A stretch of 64,000 bases of DNA from Moorella thermoacetica (GCF_001267405.1 NZ_CP012369.1:894001-958000); one strand, 5' to 3'. Counted from the stretch's first letter, positions 18,145 through 27,481 are shown. A program made the numbers and translations. Notes: generated by a model not told the origin, from the sequence alone.

Positions 18145-19810
18145 TATGCTCACCTCCCTCCAGGGGGCTGACCCGGGGTTTAACCTGGACTTTGACTCTG
18201 ATGTTTTTGCCCGTGGTATAAAAGCCGGAGACCATGTTAAAGGATTGTTCCTCAACTACTTCCAATTCGGAACCGGCTGCCGCCGGTGCCAGGCGCCGCA
18301 GGCGATCCTGCAGGGCTGCCAGGGCCCGCTGGCGGGCTGCCTCCAGGTTGAAACCGCGTTGGACTTTCTCCCTGATGCCCTCTTCGGGAATCGTCAGGAA
18401 GCCCTGCTCTGTATCGGCCTGGAGGGTGATTTCCGTAGTGGGCTGGCTCAGGGCGGCGCCAATGGCATTGGCAACCCCGGCCAGGGAGGGTGCTACCACC
18501 GGGAGGCCGAAAGCGGCTTCCAGCTCGGCCGCCAGGAGGGGCGCCGGGGCACCGATGACGATTACCTGTTCCGGGCGTAGTTTTTTGTCCTCCAGGACTT
18601 CCCGCACGGTATATACCGGGCGGCTATTAATTCTCTCAAGGAGGGCCCGGGTCTGGCGGGCAATCTCGCCGGCCATTTGTTTGATAATGGCATTAGCCAC
18701 CTCCCCGGTATTGAGGCCCAGTTGATCCCCTAACTGATCCAGGCCCCGGCGGGCAGCCCCTTTATCCCCCAGGTCCAGGCGGCCCATGGTAATCAGGGCG
18801 TCGGTGGGAGTAGGGGCGGGGCCGCCCAGGGCCAGGGCCGGCCCCAGGCGCTCCGGACCGATGCTCAGGCGCCCGTCCCTGACCCGCAGGCAGCTGTCGC
18901 CGCCCAGACCCAAGGAATAACTGTAAAGGGCGCGTACCAGGGTTGGGTAACCGGCCAGGGTTATGCCTAAAGGTTCAAAGAGGGGGACACCGTCGGCCAG
19001 GAAGGCGATATCAGTGGTCGTACCGCCGATATCGAGAATAATAGTATCCCGGGAAGAGGGCGCCAGGGCCAGGGCTCCCATAATACTGGCCGAGGGACCG
19101 GAGAGGATGGTCTCCACCGGGAGGGACCGGGATGCGGCCAGGGAGAGGGTGCCACCATCGGCTTTTAGTATATCCGGTACTACTGGCAGTTGCCTGCCAT
19201 CGGCATAGGCATTTATGGCGGTGGCAAAGGCATCATAGATAGATGCTACGGCACTGTTCAGATAGGCGGTAAAAACCCGCCTGGGGTAGTTCAAACGTCC
19301 CGACAGGCGATGGCCCAGGGTGATAAAGTCATAGGTCGGGGAAAGGGCTTCCTTGATCTGCAATTCATGTTCCGGGTTGCGGGTGGAAAACTTACCTACT
19401 ATGGCCAGGTGACGGATGGCTGCTTTCCTTAGCTCTTTATCGGCAGCTTCGATTTCGGTTGCTACCAGGGAAGAGGTAGGGCGACCGCGATGATCGATGG
19501 CGCCCGAGAGGATAAAATTTTTAGCGCCGCAGGTCAGCCCGGCGGGATTTAATCCCGGCCCCGGTTCCAGGAGCAAGCCTACCGGGCTGGTCCTGCCGGT
19601 CACGATGGCATTGGTGCAGACAGTGGTGCTGAGGTTCAGGCGCTGTACATCGCCGGTTGCAACATCCTCCAGGACCTCGTCCAGGGCCCTGGTAACGGTA
19701 TGGAGGTAATCTTCAGGGTCGGTCGGTGTCTTGCAGTAGCGTTGCACCCGGCCGTCGGCTATGAGGACGACATCGGTATGGGTACCACCCATATCCAGGC
19801 CTACATACAT
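18137..19810 (-). CDS. HyuA / 5-oxoprolinase-type ATPase subunit
   Basis: A 557-residue protein of the hydantoinase A/N-methylhydantoinase A family. It has an actin-like ATP site: GLDMGGTHTDVVLIADG near the N-terminus and ILDIGGTTTDIAFLADG in the middle. The family uses ATP to open cyclic amides such as 5-oxoproline or hydantoins, usually with a HyuB partner. No HyuB gene is nearby, so the reaction is open. ATG 19810 with GGGAGGCGAG upstream is the start; the longer frame to 20086 is not credible. The downstream HDAC-like gene overlaps it. Confidence 0.85.
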   Translation of the reverse strand: MYVGLDMGGTHTDVVLIADGRVQRYCKTPTDPEDYLHTVTRALDEVLEDVATGDVQRLNLSTTVCTNAIVTGRTSPVGLLLEPGPGLNPAGLTCGAKNFILSGAIDHRGRPTSSLVATEIEAADKELRKAAIRHLAIVGKFSTRNPEHELQIKEALSPTYDFITLGHRLSGRLNYPRRVFTAYLNSAVASIYDAFATAINAYADGRQLPVVPDILKADGGTLSLAASRSLPVETILSGPSASIMGALALAPSSRDTIILDIGGTTTDIAFLADGVPLFEPLGITLAGYPTLVRALYSYSLGLGGDSCLRVRDGRLSIGPERLGPALALGGPAPTPTDALITMGRLDLGDKGAARRGLDQLGDQLGLNTGEVANAIIKQMAGEIARQTRALLERINSRPVYTVREVLEDKKLRPEQVIVIGAPAPLLAAELEAAFGLPVVAPSLAGVANAIGAALSQPTTEITLQADTEQGFLTIPEEGIREKVQRGFNLEAARQRALAALQDRLRRLAPAAAGSELEVVEEQSFNMVSGFYTTGKNIRVKVQVKPRVSPLEGGEHNV

Positions 19811-19997
19811 TTGCCTCGCCTCCCGTTTTATTTTAGACCTGTAGGCCAAAGGTTGCAAGTCTTCCGGGCAATGCCGGATGCAGGGCAACTGGTATAAAAA
19901 GGTTATAATTAGGGTAGGTAAAATATGGGTAGTAGTATTTTTGCTCCTGGAGCAGGCATATGATTGATAACAGGCGGATAAGCGCCTAATTTGCGAG

Positions 19998-20933
19998 GTG
20001 AGGGAGTTGCCCCCCAGGGCCCGGTTAACCAATCTCCATAGCAAAATAAATAGCCAGGGTGAGGAACAATTCAGTACCGTTACCATAGAGGCTACAGCAC
20101 CGGCGCCGGTGGAGGTTAGCTACCCGGAGCCGACCCTTTGCCAGGTAACTGTCCGGGCGGCCATGAACATGTATCCAGGCCCCCTGTATGTCCAGGACGG
20201 CATTATCCGGGAAGTAACCTTGCATACGGTCGCGGAGGAAACGGTTTTTAATATTTGCCTGGATGAGGCAGTTCAGGCGGTAATAACCTGCATCGAAGGG
20301 ACACCCTACCGGATTTGTTTAAACTTTAACCGCCGGCCCATGCAGGATTTCTACCAGGATAGGGTAGTAGTCATTGATCCCGGTCACGGTGGCTCTGATC
20401 CCGGCCACCGCGGTCCGGTAAACTTACTGGAACGGGATATGGCCTGGAAGACAGCCGGGGAATTGGCCAGAATCCTTGAAGGATTGAAAGCCAGGGTAGT
20501 TATGACCCGCCGGCAGGAAGAAAATCCCTCCTGGCAGGAACGTCTGGCCAGGGTACCGCCGGGTGCTTTTTGTTTCCTCAGCATCCACGAGTATGGCAGC
20601 CCGGATGCTGCCAGGCGGGGGACGGCGGTCCTTTATAACCCCGCCAGGCCGGAAAATGAAGAATTGGCTGCCGCCGTGCTGGAAAGAATTGTGACCAGGG
20701 TAAAGACACCTCCGCGCGGCACCAGTCCCGACGCCGAACTGGTCCAACTGGGACAACTACCCGCCCTGCGAATAGAACCGGTTACCATAACCAACTGGGT
20801 TGATGAGGGTCTGCTCCGCAATCCGTATTTTCACCAGAAGACAGCCCTGGCCGTGGTGGTCGCTATCAAACAATATTTCCGCCAGAGGAGCAAGGATTAT
20901 GGCCCGAGGAACAAAGAAAATAGTTTTTCATAA
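19998..20933 (+). CDS. N-acetylmuramoyl-L-alanine amidase (Amidase_3)
   Basis: About 311 residues. The N-terminal ~110 residues look like a cell-wall-targeting (AMIN-like) domain. The catalytic Amidase_3 domain starts at VVVIDPGHGGSDPGHRG, with the zinc ligands His in DPGHGG, Glu in LLERDMAW and His in FLSIHEYGS. It would cleave the amide between MurNAc and the stem peptide. No clear signal peptide is visible at GTG 19998 or at TTG 20007, so export is uncertain. The 3' end overlaps the next gene by 35 bases. Confidence 0.85.
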   Translation: MRELPPRARLTNLHSKINSQGEEQFSTVTIEATAPAPVEVSYPEPTLCQVTVRAAMNMYPGPLYVQDGIIREVTLHTVAEETVFNICLDEAVQAVITCIEGTPYRICLNFNRRPMQDFYQDRVVVIDPGHGGSDPGHRGPVNLLERDMAWKTAGELARILEGLKARVVMTRRQEENPSWQERLARVPPGAFCFLSIHEYGSPDAARRGTAVLYNPARPENEELAAAVLERIVTRVKTPPRGTSPDAELVQLGQLPALRIEPVTITNWVDEGLLRNPYFHQKTALAVVVAIKQYFRQRSKDYGPRNKENSFS

Positions 20934-21549
20934 AATCCCAGTTCGCACCCATGTGGTTACGGATAAGGATGATGCTATCAGCCTGGCAAAAAAGTATAGC
21001 GCCGGTATTGCTGCTCCCGGTGACGTTATCTGCCTGGCTGAAAGTGTTGTCGCCATTACCCAGCGCCGGGCCATCCTGCCGGAAGAGGTCAGGCCCGGGC
21101 GACTGGCGCGTTTCCTCTGCCGTTTTCCGGGTAAAGACGGCAGCCTGGCTACACCGCCGGCCATGCAGCTGGCCCTGGACGAAGTGGGCCCGGTGCGCCT
21201 CCTGGCCGGTTGCGCGGCCGCAGCTTTTGGCCGCCTTATCAGGAAAAGAGGCCTTTTCTATATTGTCGCCGGCCGCCAGCTGGCACTCATTGATGATATC
21301 GCCGGGACCATGTACCCCTATGAGCGCCATATTGTTATGGGGCCGAAGAACCCGGGCAAACTGGTCCGGGAGATTAAAAAGGCCACCGGTGCCGAGGCGG
21401 TAATCGCTGACGTGAATGATAAAAAGTGCGTCGATATCCTCGGTATTACTGATAGGCGTTACATCCAGGCTGTAACGGAAGCCCTGCGGGATAATCCCTT
21501 TGGTAATGAAGACGAACAAACACCTATCGTCATTCTTAAACGCCAGTGA
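20899..21549 (+). CDS. CofE-like (coenzyme F420-0 ligase family) protein
   Basis: A 216-residue protein matching the F420 gamma-glutamyl ligase fold: the start IPVRTHVVTDKDD, GDVICLAESVVAITQRR, and the later DIAGTMYP and IADVNDKKCVDILGITD segments. The family adds glutamate to F420-0, but many Firmicute members lie in genomes without F420 synthesis and have no assigned role. ATG 20899 has AGAGGAG upstream and lies inside the amidase 3' end, so the two genes are coupled. The function should be treated as unknown. Confidence 0.75.
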   Translation: MARGTKKIVFHKIPVRTHVVTDKDDAISLAKKYSAGIAAPGDVICLAESVVAITQRRAILPEEVRPGRLARFLCRFPGKDGSLATPPAMQLALDEVGPVRLLAGCAAAAFGRLIRKRGLFYIVAGRQLALIDDIAGTMYPYERHIVMGPKNPGKLVREIKKATGAEAVIADVNDKKCVDILGITDRRYIQAVTEALRDNPFGNEDEQTPIVILKRQ

Positions 21550-21560
21550 CAACCATAAGC

Positions 21561-21586
21561 AAATCGCCCGGAAGGGCGATTTTTTA
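21561..21586 (+). terminator. Intrinsic terminator after the CofE-like gene
   Basis: AATCGCCC and GGGCGATT pair across a GGAA tetraloop and are followed by a T run, directly after the stop at 21549. It is a clean rho-independent terminator. Confidence 0.9.
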
Positions 21587-21587
21587 C

Positions 21588-21617
21588 TTGTAGGGGGAAC
21601 GGGAAAAACTTTATAAT
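21588..21617 (+). promoter_or_regulatory. Likely promoter of the isocitrate dehydrogenase gene
   Basis: TTGTAG at 21588 and TATAAT at 21612-21617 are 18 bases apart. They lie between the upstream terminator and the AGGTGG ribosome site of the next gene. Confidence 0.6.
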
Positions 21618-21648
21618 ATGTAGGTGACGTATCTCTTGGAGGTGGATT

Positions 21649-22659
21649 TTGTTGAAACATGTAGTTACTCTGATTCCCGGGGATGGTACCGGCCCGGAGT
21701 TAATCGCCGCCGCCAGGCGGGTCCTGGAAGCCAGCGGTGCGGAACTGGAATGGGAGGTTATGGCAGCCGGGGAGGGCGCCCAGGAGAAATACGGCAGCGT
21801 GTTGCCAGAAGAGACCCTGGCTTCAATCCGTAAAAATGGCGTCGCCCTTAAAGGCCCTATCACCACCCCGGTGGGCACCGGCTTCCGGAGCGTCAATGTG
21901 GCCCTGCGGAAAGAGCTGGATCTCTATGCCAATGTCCGGCCCTTCCGCAACTTGCCCAATGTCCCCTCACGCTATCAGGGTGTTGACCTGGTGATCTACC
22001 GGGAGAACACCGAGGACCTCTATGCCGGGGTTGAACATATGGTGGGTGAAGATGCGGCTGAAAGCATTAAGATTATTACCAGGAAGGGCTCCGAACGTAT
22101 CGCCCGGGCAGCCTTTGAATACGCCCGGCGCCAGGGCCGGAAACGGGTGACAGCCGGCCACAAGGCCAATATTATGAAGTTCAGCGACGGTCTTTTCCTG
22201 CGGACCTTCTACGACGTAGCCAGGGATTATCCGGAAATAACGGCTGATGACCGTATTGTGGACAACCTGAGCATGCAGCTGGTCCAGAAGCCGGAGCAAT
22301 ATGATGTCCTGGTACTGCCCAACCTTTACGGCGATATCCTCTCCGACCTCTGCGCCGGCCTGGTGGGCGGCCTGGGAGTGGCCCCTGGAGCCAATATCGG
22401 GGAGAAGGCAGCCGTCTTTGAACCAATCCACGGCAGCGCACCCAAGTATGCCGGCCAGAATAAGGTAAATCCCCTGGCCACTATCCTCTCCGGGGTTATG
22501 ATGCTGGAACACCTGGGCGAGAAGGAAGCAGCAGCCAGGATCCAGCGCGCTATCCTGGCGGTCCTGGCAGAAGGCAAGTACTTGACCTACGATCTGGGCG
22601 GCAGTGCCGGTACGAGCGATATGGCCGACGCCATCGTCAGGCGACTGGAAGTAGAATAA
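21649..22659 (+). CDS. NAD-type isocitrate/isopropylmalate dehydrogenase family enzyme
   Basis: A 336-residue beta-decarboxylating dehydrogenase. Seen are the start [10 protein letters not shown], the substrate loop [11 protein letters not shown] with [13 protein letters not shown], the Lys in [13 protein letters not shown], the metal-binding Asp in [10 protein letters not shown], and the cofactor segment [12 protein letters not shown]. The [10 protein letters not shown] loop and a stand-alone gene without leu genes favour NAD-dependent isocitrate dehydrogenase, which gives 2-oxoglutarate for glutamate. Isopropylmalate or homoisocitrate activity cannot be excluded. TTG 21649 and TTG 21652 are both possible starts behind GGAGGTGG. 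Confidence 0.87.
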   Translation: MLKHVVTLIPGDGTGPELIAAARRVLEASGAELEWEVMAAGEGAQEKYGSVLPEETLASIRKNGVALKGPITTPVGTGFRSVNVALRKELDLYANVRPFRNLPNVPSRYQGVDLVIYRENTEDLYAGVEHMVGEDAAESIKIITRKGSERIARAAFEYARRQGRKRVTAGHKANIMKFSDGLFLRTFYDVARDYPEITADDRIVDNLSMQLVQKPEQYDVLVLPNLYGDILSDLCAGLVGGLGVAPGANIGEKAAVFEPIHGSAPKYAGQNKVNPLATILSGVMMLEHLGEKEAAARIQRAILAVLAEGKYLTYDLGGSAGTSDMADAIVRRLEVE

Positions 22660-22725
22660 CAGCAGGCTGGTTACCCTCGTAAAGCATACCAACCGTCACT
22701 GAAAGTGATATCCCGGATATGCTGG

Positions 22726-22768
22726 AGCCCCTCATGGCGGCCAGTTACCGCCGCAGCGAGGAAAAGAG
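22726..22768 (+). repeat. Dispersed hairpin repeat, copy C
   Basis: AGCCCCTCATG is followed by the stem GGCGG/CCGCC (22736-22740 with 22748-22752) and then GCAGCGAGGAAAAG. The stem bases differ from copies A and B, yet pairing is kept. It lies in the leader of the metallophosphoesterase gene. Confidence 0.6.
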
Positions 22769-22817
22769 CTTACTTTCTATTTCTCGCCTCGCACAACCCA
22801 TATATGGAGGGGTAGGA

Positions 22818-23495
22818 TTGGCCTTATTTGCCATTGCGGATTTACACCTGGGCCGCGATATGGCCATGTTTGGCCCGGCCTGGGAGGATCACCGCTCGAA
22901 AGTGGCGACCCGCTGGTGCAGGGTAGTGGATGAAGGTGATACCGTCTTAATCCTGGGAGATATCAGCTGGGGTATGCACCTGGAGGACGCCCTCCCGGAC
23001 CTGGAGTTTATCAAATCCCTGCCCGGTGCGAAACGGCTCCTGAAAGGCAACCATGACTACTGGTGGCAGACTGAGAAAAAAATGAGGGAAGCCGTCCTTG
23101 ATGCCCGGCTGGCCCTCCTGAAACCAGAAATCATCGCCGGGGTTGCCGTCTGCGGTACCCGGGGCTGGCTTGTTCCCCAGCACCCCCTCTTTAAAGAGGA
23201 AACTGACGGGAGGGTTTACCGGCGGGAGGTCCTGCGCCTGGAGATGGCCCTCAAGGAGGTCCGGGGGCTCCGCCGGAACGAACCCCTGGCCGTCATGATG
23301 CACTTTCCTCCGGCCTATCGCGACCAGCAAACGGACTTTATAACCTTAATGCAGGAGTACGGTGTCAGCAGATGCTTCTACGGCCACCTCCACGGTAACG
23401 ACCAGGATAGAGCCCTGGTGGGTGAGGCCTGGGGGATCGATTTTTACCTGGTAGCCGCTGATTATGTAAATTTTACGCCGGTATTGATTCAGTAG
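22818..23495 (+). CDS. Metallophosphoesterase
   Basis: A 225-residue calcineurin-like phosphoesterase. Metal-binding motifs are in order: ADLHLGRD, LGDISWG, KGNHDYWW, the His in MMHFPPAY, and the FYGHLHG motif. The substrate is unknown. TTG 22818 is chosen because GGAGGGG lies upstream and the next residues (ALFAIADLHLG) begin the domain; the open frame back to 22719 runs through the hairpin repeat. Confidence 0.86.
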   Translation: MALFAIADLHLGRDMAMFGPAWEDHRSKVATRWCRVVDEGDTVLILGDISWGMHLEDALPDLEFIKSLPGAKRLLKGNHDYWWQTEKKMREAVLDARLALLKPEIIAGVAVCGTRGWLVPQHPLFKEETDGRVYRREVLRLEMALKEVRGLRRNEPLAVMMHFPPAYRDQQTDFITLMQEYGVSRCFYGHLHGNDQDRALVGEAWGIDFYLVAADYVNFTPVLIQ

Positions 23496-23503
23496 TTAAA
23501 CTT

Positions 23504-23536
23504 CGCCCGGGGAATCTCCCCCGGGCGTTATGTTTT
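23504..23536 (+). terminator. Terminator between the convergent genes
   Basis: CGCCCGGGG pairs perfectly with CCCCGGGCG over a 6-base loop, followed by TTATGTTTT. It lies between the phosphoesterase stop and the convergent gatD stop. Confidence 0.75.
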
Positions 23537-23607
23537 GAAAAAGGGACAGGAAATAAACATTCCCGATTAAAGGGGACCCTCACCAGGGGTATCGGCGGCG
23601 GGAAGAG

Positions 23608-24348
23608 TTACCATTTACCCCTGGTCGGCAGGAAGCGCTTGTACACGGCTGTGTTGGTTGCCATCTCTAAGGTATCATCCAGAGGTGATAACTCCACCTC
23701 GCCGTAACGGCGTCGCAAGGCCAGCCTGAGGAGGTAGTCGGCCAGGTGGGGGTTTTTACTCAATAAAGGGCCGTGGAGGTAGGTGCCGATAGCATTCCTG
23801 TACCTGGCCCCCTCGGTTCCATCGGCACCGTTGTTACCGTCACCGTAGATGACTTGCCCCAGGGGCCGGGATCCCTTAAGGAAAGTACGGCCGCTATGAT
23901 TTTCGAAGCCGATTACCGGGTGCTCGCTACCGAGTTCCGGCATTTGGATAGCGATGTTACCCTTGAGTCGTTTGTTTCCCGCCTCGGTGTAAACGGCAAA
24001 AAGACCCACCCCCGGTAGGGTCTCCCCGGAGGCGGTGCGGTAGTACTCCCCCAGGAGCTGGTAGCCGCCGCAAATGGCCAGCAGGGCGGTACCTTCCTCC
24101 ACTGCTTCCTTTAGCCAGGGACCCTTGGCGACTAAATCGGCACTGGCGATCCCCTGCTCCTGGTCGGGGCCGCCGCCGAGGAAAAGGAGATCATAAGCTC
24201 CTGGTACCAGCTTATCACCAAGGGAGATGGGGGTTACTTCTACCTGTATGCCCCGCCACTGGGCGCGGCGGCAGAGGATCAAGACATTGCCCCGGTCTCC
24301 GTAGAGGTTAAGAAACTCCGGGTAGAGATGTCCCAGGTGTAACTTCAC
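23608..24348 (-). CDS. gatD: Lipid II isoglutaminyl synthase glutaminase subunit GatD
   Basis: A 246-residue class I (CobB/CobQ-like) glutamine amidotransferase. The N-terminal HLYPEFLNLYGDRGN motif, the nucleophile Cys in LLAICGGYQLLG and the catalytic His in GTYLHGPLL are present. With MurT it amidates the D-Glu of lipid II to isoglutamine. Its start overlaps the end of murT by about 41 bases, so they are coupled. Confidence 0.93.
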   Translation of the reverse strand: MKLHLGHLYPEFLNLYGDRGNVLILCRRAQWRGIQVEVTPISLGDKLVPGAYDLLFLGGGPDQEQGIASADLVAKGPWLKEAVEEGTALLAICGGYQLLGEYYRTASGETLPGVGLFAVYTEAGNKRLKGNIAIQMPELGSEHPVIGFENHSGRTFLKGSRPLGQVIYGDGNNGADGTEGARYRNAIGTYLHGPLLSKNPHLADYLLRLALRRRYGEVELSPLDDTLEMATNTAVYKRFLPTRGKW

Positions 24349-25675
24349 TGCGAGCCCCCCTATGCTGCAAAAGACGGCGGTAAACGGCCAGGTTGGTATA
24401 GGTACAGAGGATTAGGGCTTCCTTGACCGGTTTGGCCAGGAGACACTCTATACTGGCTGCGGGGTCGGGGATTACTTCCAGGTCGGCCTCCTTTATCCCC
24501 TGGTATTTAAGGCAGATGGCCATATCTCCGGCCCGGAGGCCGGCGCAAATGATGGGATTGCCAGGGATTGCCAGCAGGGGAGTAAGGTCGGCGTCCCAGA
24601 GCCAGGAGACATCCCGGCCGTCGGCGGCCAGGTCATTAATGGCCAGGAGAAAAGCCATTTTTTGCCGGCCCGTAGCCAGGGTCCGGAGGGCCACTCCCAT
24701 GCCGGTGGGGTTTTTGACCAGCATTAAAGTAATACGTCTGTCCCGGAGGTTGAAGGCTTCAGCCCGGCCCTGGCCGGGAAGGAAGGAAGCAACCACCCGG
24801 ACAATGGTTGCCGGCTCAACCCCCAGATATAGCGCTGTACCTGCGGCGGCCAGGATATTGTAGACGTTATAAATCCCCGGCATGGGAGTATGGAGGAACA
24901 GGGCACCACCTGGATGCACCAGGTTAAAGTCAGTTCCTCCCGGTTTTAACTGGAGCCCCCGGCCTTCATACTCGGCTCGGGGACGCCGGTAGGAGCAGCG
25001 GGGGCAGAAATAATCCCCCAGGTGGCTGTAGTGGTAAAATTTAAACCCCAAGGGCTGGTGGCAATGGGGACATATATGCCCCTCCAGCACCTCCCTGGTG
25101 GTCTCCTGGCTCCAGGGGGTCCGTGCCAGGCCGAAGTAACGCACGGTACTACGCCCATCTCCCAAGGAGGTTACCAGGGAATCATCGGCGTTAAGGACCA
25201 GGGCGGCATCCGGGGTATGGGCCAGGGCTATTTTTATGGCCTCGGCCAGTTGTTCCAATTCATGGTAACGATCCAGTTGATCCCGCAACAGATTAGTTAC
25301 AACCACAACATCAGCTTGCACCTGGCCGGTAACAAGGGCCAGGGATCCTTCATCAACCTCCAGCACAGCCACTTCGCCCCGTTGTCCTAGCAGGGCCGTA
25401 GCAACGCCGGCGGGCATATTGGCCCCTTCGCTATTGGAAACGACTCTTAATCCTGATGCCCGCAGGATGCTGGCCAGGAGGTTGGTGGTGGTCGTTTTAC
25501 CGTTGGTACCTGTGACTATGATTACCTTGCGGTAGCCTGCTATTAAGCCCTCTATCAAATCCGGGTCCAACTTCAGGGCCAGAAAACCCGGAAGGGAAGT
25601 GCCGCCTTTTTTTAAGCAGCGGCATAAAAAAGCTACCAGGCGGCCGGCCAGGATGGCCAGGATACGCCGCAGCAT
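24308..25675 (-). CDS. murT: Lipid II isoglutaminyl synthase subunit MurT
   Basis: A 455-residue Mur ligase-like protein. The ATP site is VTGTNGKTTTTNLLA; a Cys4 zinc-ribbon insertion typical of MurT (CPHCHQP and CPRCSY) follows near residue 200-225; the DUF1727 C-terminal domain with KNPTGMG comes next. It activates lipid II D-Glu with ATP so that GatD-derived ammonia can be added. It lies between murJ and gatD, all on the minus strand. Confidence 0.93.
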   Translation of the reverse strand: MLRRILAILAGRLVAFLCRCLKKGGTSLPGFLALKLDPDLIEGLIAGYRKVIIVTGTNGKTTTTNLLASILRASGLRVVSNSEGANMPAGVATALLGQRGEVAVLEVDEGSLALVTGQVQADVVVVTNLLRDQLDRYHELEQLAEAIKIALAHTPDAALVLNADDSLVTSLGDGRSTVRYFGLARTPWSQETTREVLEGHICPHCHQPLGFKFYHYSHLGDYFCPRCSYRRPRAEYEGRGLQLKPGGTDFNLVHPGGALFLHTPMPGIYNVYNILAAAGTALYLGVEPATIVRVVASFLPGQGRAEAFNLRDRRITLMLVKNPTGMGVALRTLATGRQKMAFLLAINDLAADGRDVSWLWDADLTPLLAIPGNPIICAGLRAGDMAICLKYQGIKEADLEVIPDPAASIECLLAKPVKEALILCTYTNLAVYRRLLQHRGARSEVTPGTSLPGVS

Positions 25676-25679
25676 CTCC

Positions 25680-27275
25680 TCACTCCTTCTTATAACCGGT
25701 TGCCGGCCGGGAACGTTGCAGCCGGCGGCCCAGGATGTTCAGGAAGGATACCAGTTCTTCCATGCGCAATAGCCAGGCCAGGAGGCAATAGCTTCCTGCT
25801 CCCAGGGTTATCATCAGGGACAATTCCAGACCCTCCCGCACCAGGCGGGGCCAGGCGGCGGGCAGGGCCAGGTGGCGGGATATTAGTACCAGCAAGAGGC
25901 CCATCACGAGGGCTGCCAGGAGGCTCTTGGCGGCCGTCTGTACCATCCGGCGGCCTTCAAAACGGGCCCGGGCTTTAACCTGCAGGTAGTAGAACAACAG
26001 GGAAACGTTGATAAAACCGGCCAGGGAGTAGGCCAGGGCCAGACCGCGAATGCCGAAGGCCGGTCCCAGGGTAAAATTCAAAGCCGTACCTGCCGCCAGG
26101 GTGATCAGGCCGATCCAGAGGGGCGTGACGGTATCCTTAATGGCGTAAAAGGCGCGGCTCAAGATCTCGTAGGTGCCGTAAGCGCTGATGCCCAGGGAGT
26201 AAAATACCAGGGCCTCGGTGGTAGCCATGGTATCGGCGCTGGTAAAGTTGCCGTGCTGGAAGAGGACCCTGATCACCGGCTGGCCCAGGACCACCAGACC
26301 CACAGTCGCCGGGATGGAAATAAAGAGCACGGCCCGCAGGGAACCGGAGAGGTAACGGGTAAAGGCGGCCTGATCCCCTTCCAGGTACATCCGGGTGAGG
26401 GCCGGCAACAGGGTGATGCCGATGGAGGAAGCAAAGAGGATGGGCACCAGTACCACCCGGCTGGAAATGGTCAGGGCGTTAATCGAACCCCGGGGCAGGT
26501 AGGAGGCAATAAAGGTTTGATTAAAGAAAAGGTTGAGCTGGGCAATAGAGAGACCTACGGTCACGGGCAACATTAACTTGAATATCTTACGGATGCCGGG
26601 ATTCTTCAAGTCCAGCACCAGGGAAAAGCGGGGGCGTAGACGCCAGATTCCCCACACCTGCACCAGGAAATTCAGGAAAGCGCCAATCAGGGTGGCGAAG
26701 GCGAAGGCGGCAATACTATACCTCCCGGCCAGGGCCAGCCCGAAGACGATGATGGCGGCATTATAGACCAGGGGACCGATGGCCGTGCCGATAAAGGACT
26801 GGTAGGCGTATTCCGTACCGATTAAAACCCCGTTAAGGCAGTGGAAGAGGATGGCCACCAGGACGATCCTGGTCAAGTAGGCGGTGTAGGCAACCTGGTC
26901 TGGGGTGAAGCCCGGGGCCACCAGGTGAACAAGGTTAGGGGTCCAGATCATCCCCAGGATAACGGCCAGGCCTACCACGGCCAGGACCAGGTTAAAGGCA
27001 ATACTCACCGTCTGCCAGACGGCGTCTTCGTCCTGCTCGGCCAGGTAGCTTGACAAAACCGGGATAAAGGCTGAACTTACTCCCCCGCCCACCAGGATTA
27101 AATAAATAGTATCTGGGATCACGAAGGAGGTGTTTAACATGTCAGTCAGCCGGTTTTGGCCGAAGAGGGCCGATATGGCCGTGTTACGAAGAAAACCGAG
27201 GATACGAGAAAAGGCCGAGGCCAGGCTAAGGATTGCCGCCGACCGGGCCAGTCCCATCGTCCTGCGTTCTGTCAC
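25680..27275 (-). CDS. murJ: Lipid II flippase MurJ
   Basis: A 531-residue MOP-superfamily transporter with about 14 membrane helices. The N-terminal family signature is seen around SRILGFLRNTAISALFG and FVIPDTIYLILVGGGVSSAFIPV. It moves lipid II across the membrane for wall synthesis. It ends 4 bases before murT, so murJ-murT-gatD forms a wall-precursor operon. Confidence 0.93.
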   Translation of the reverse strand: MTERRTMGLARSAAILSLASAFSRILGFLRNTAISALFGQNRLTDMLNTSFVIPDTIYLILVGGGVSSAFIPVLSSYLAEQDEDAVWQTVSIAFNLVLAVVGLAVILGMIWTPNLVHLVAPGFTPDQVAYTAYLTRIVLVAILFHCLNGVLIGTEYAYQSFIGTAIGPLVYNAAIIVFGLALAGRYSIAAFAFATLIGAFLNFLVQVWGIWRLRPRFSLVLDLKNPGIRKIFKLMLPVTVGLSIAQLNLFFNQTFIASYLPRGSINALTISSRVVLVPILFASSIGITLLPALTRMYLEGDQAAFTRYLSGSLRAVLFISIPATVGLVVLGQPVIRVLFQHGNFTSADTMATTEALVFYSLGISAYGTYEILSRAFYAIKDTVTPLWIGLITLAAGTALNFTLGPAFGIRGLALAYSLAGFINVSLLFYYLQVKARARFEGRRMVQTAAKSLLAALVMGLLLVLISRHLALPAAWPRLVREGLELSLMITLGAGSYCLLAWLLRMEELVSFLNILGRRLQRSRPATGYKKE

Positions 27276-27416
27276 CCTAACGCTTCCTTTTTTATAAAAT
27301 CGTTAGCATTCTTGACACACTACCTGTATTTTACTCGTTCCCGGAGCAAAAGGAAAGTCCTTTATATGTAAACCAGCTCTGGTATGGGGACAGGTATGGG
27401 GGAGGGAAAATACGAG

Positions 27417-27445
27417 TTGACAAACAATAATATCTTGGCTAAGAT
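27417..27445 (+). promoter_or_regulatory. Strong promoter of the marR operon, with operator-like palindrome
   Basis: A perfect TTGACA (27417-27422) is followed after 17 bases by TAAGAT (27440-27445). The near-palindrome ATCTT-GGCT-AAGAT overlaps the -10 box, and flanking AT bases extend the symmetry. This is a good candidate binding site for the MarR protein encoded just downstream. Confidence 0.72.
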
Positions 27446-27481
27446 TATTTTTCGGGTTCCAAAATATACGGGAGGCGAAGG

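Noticed and set aside
18144-18255. Upstream extension of the HDAC-like gene to 18255
   Set aside because: The extra 37 residues overlap the HyuA gene more deeply, lack family similarity, and the GGAGGGAGGTG site points to ATG 18144.
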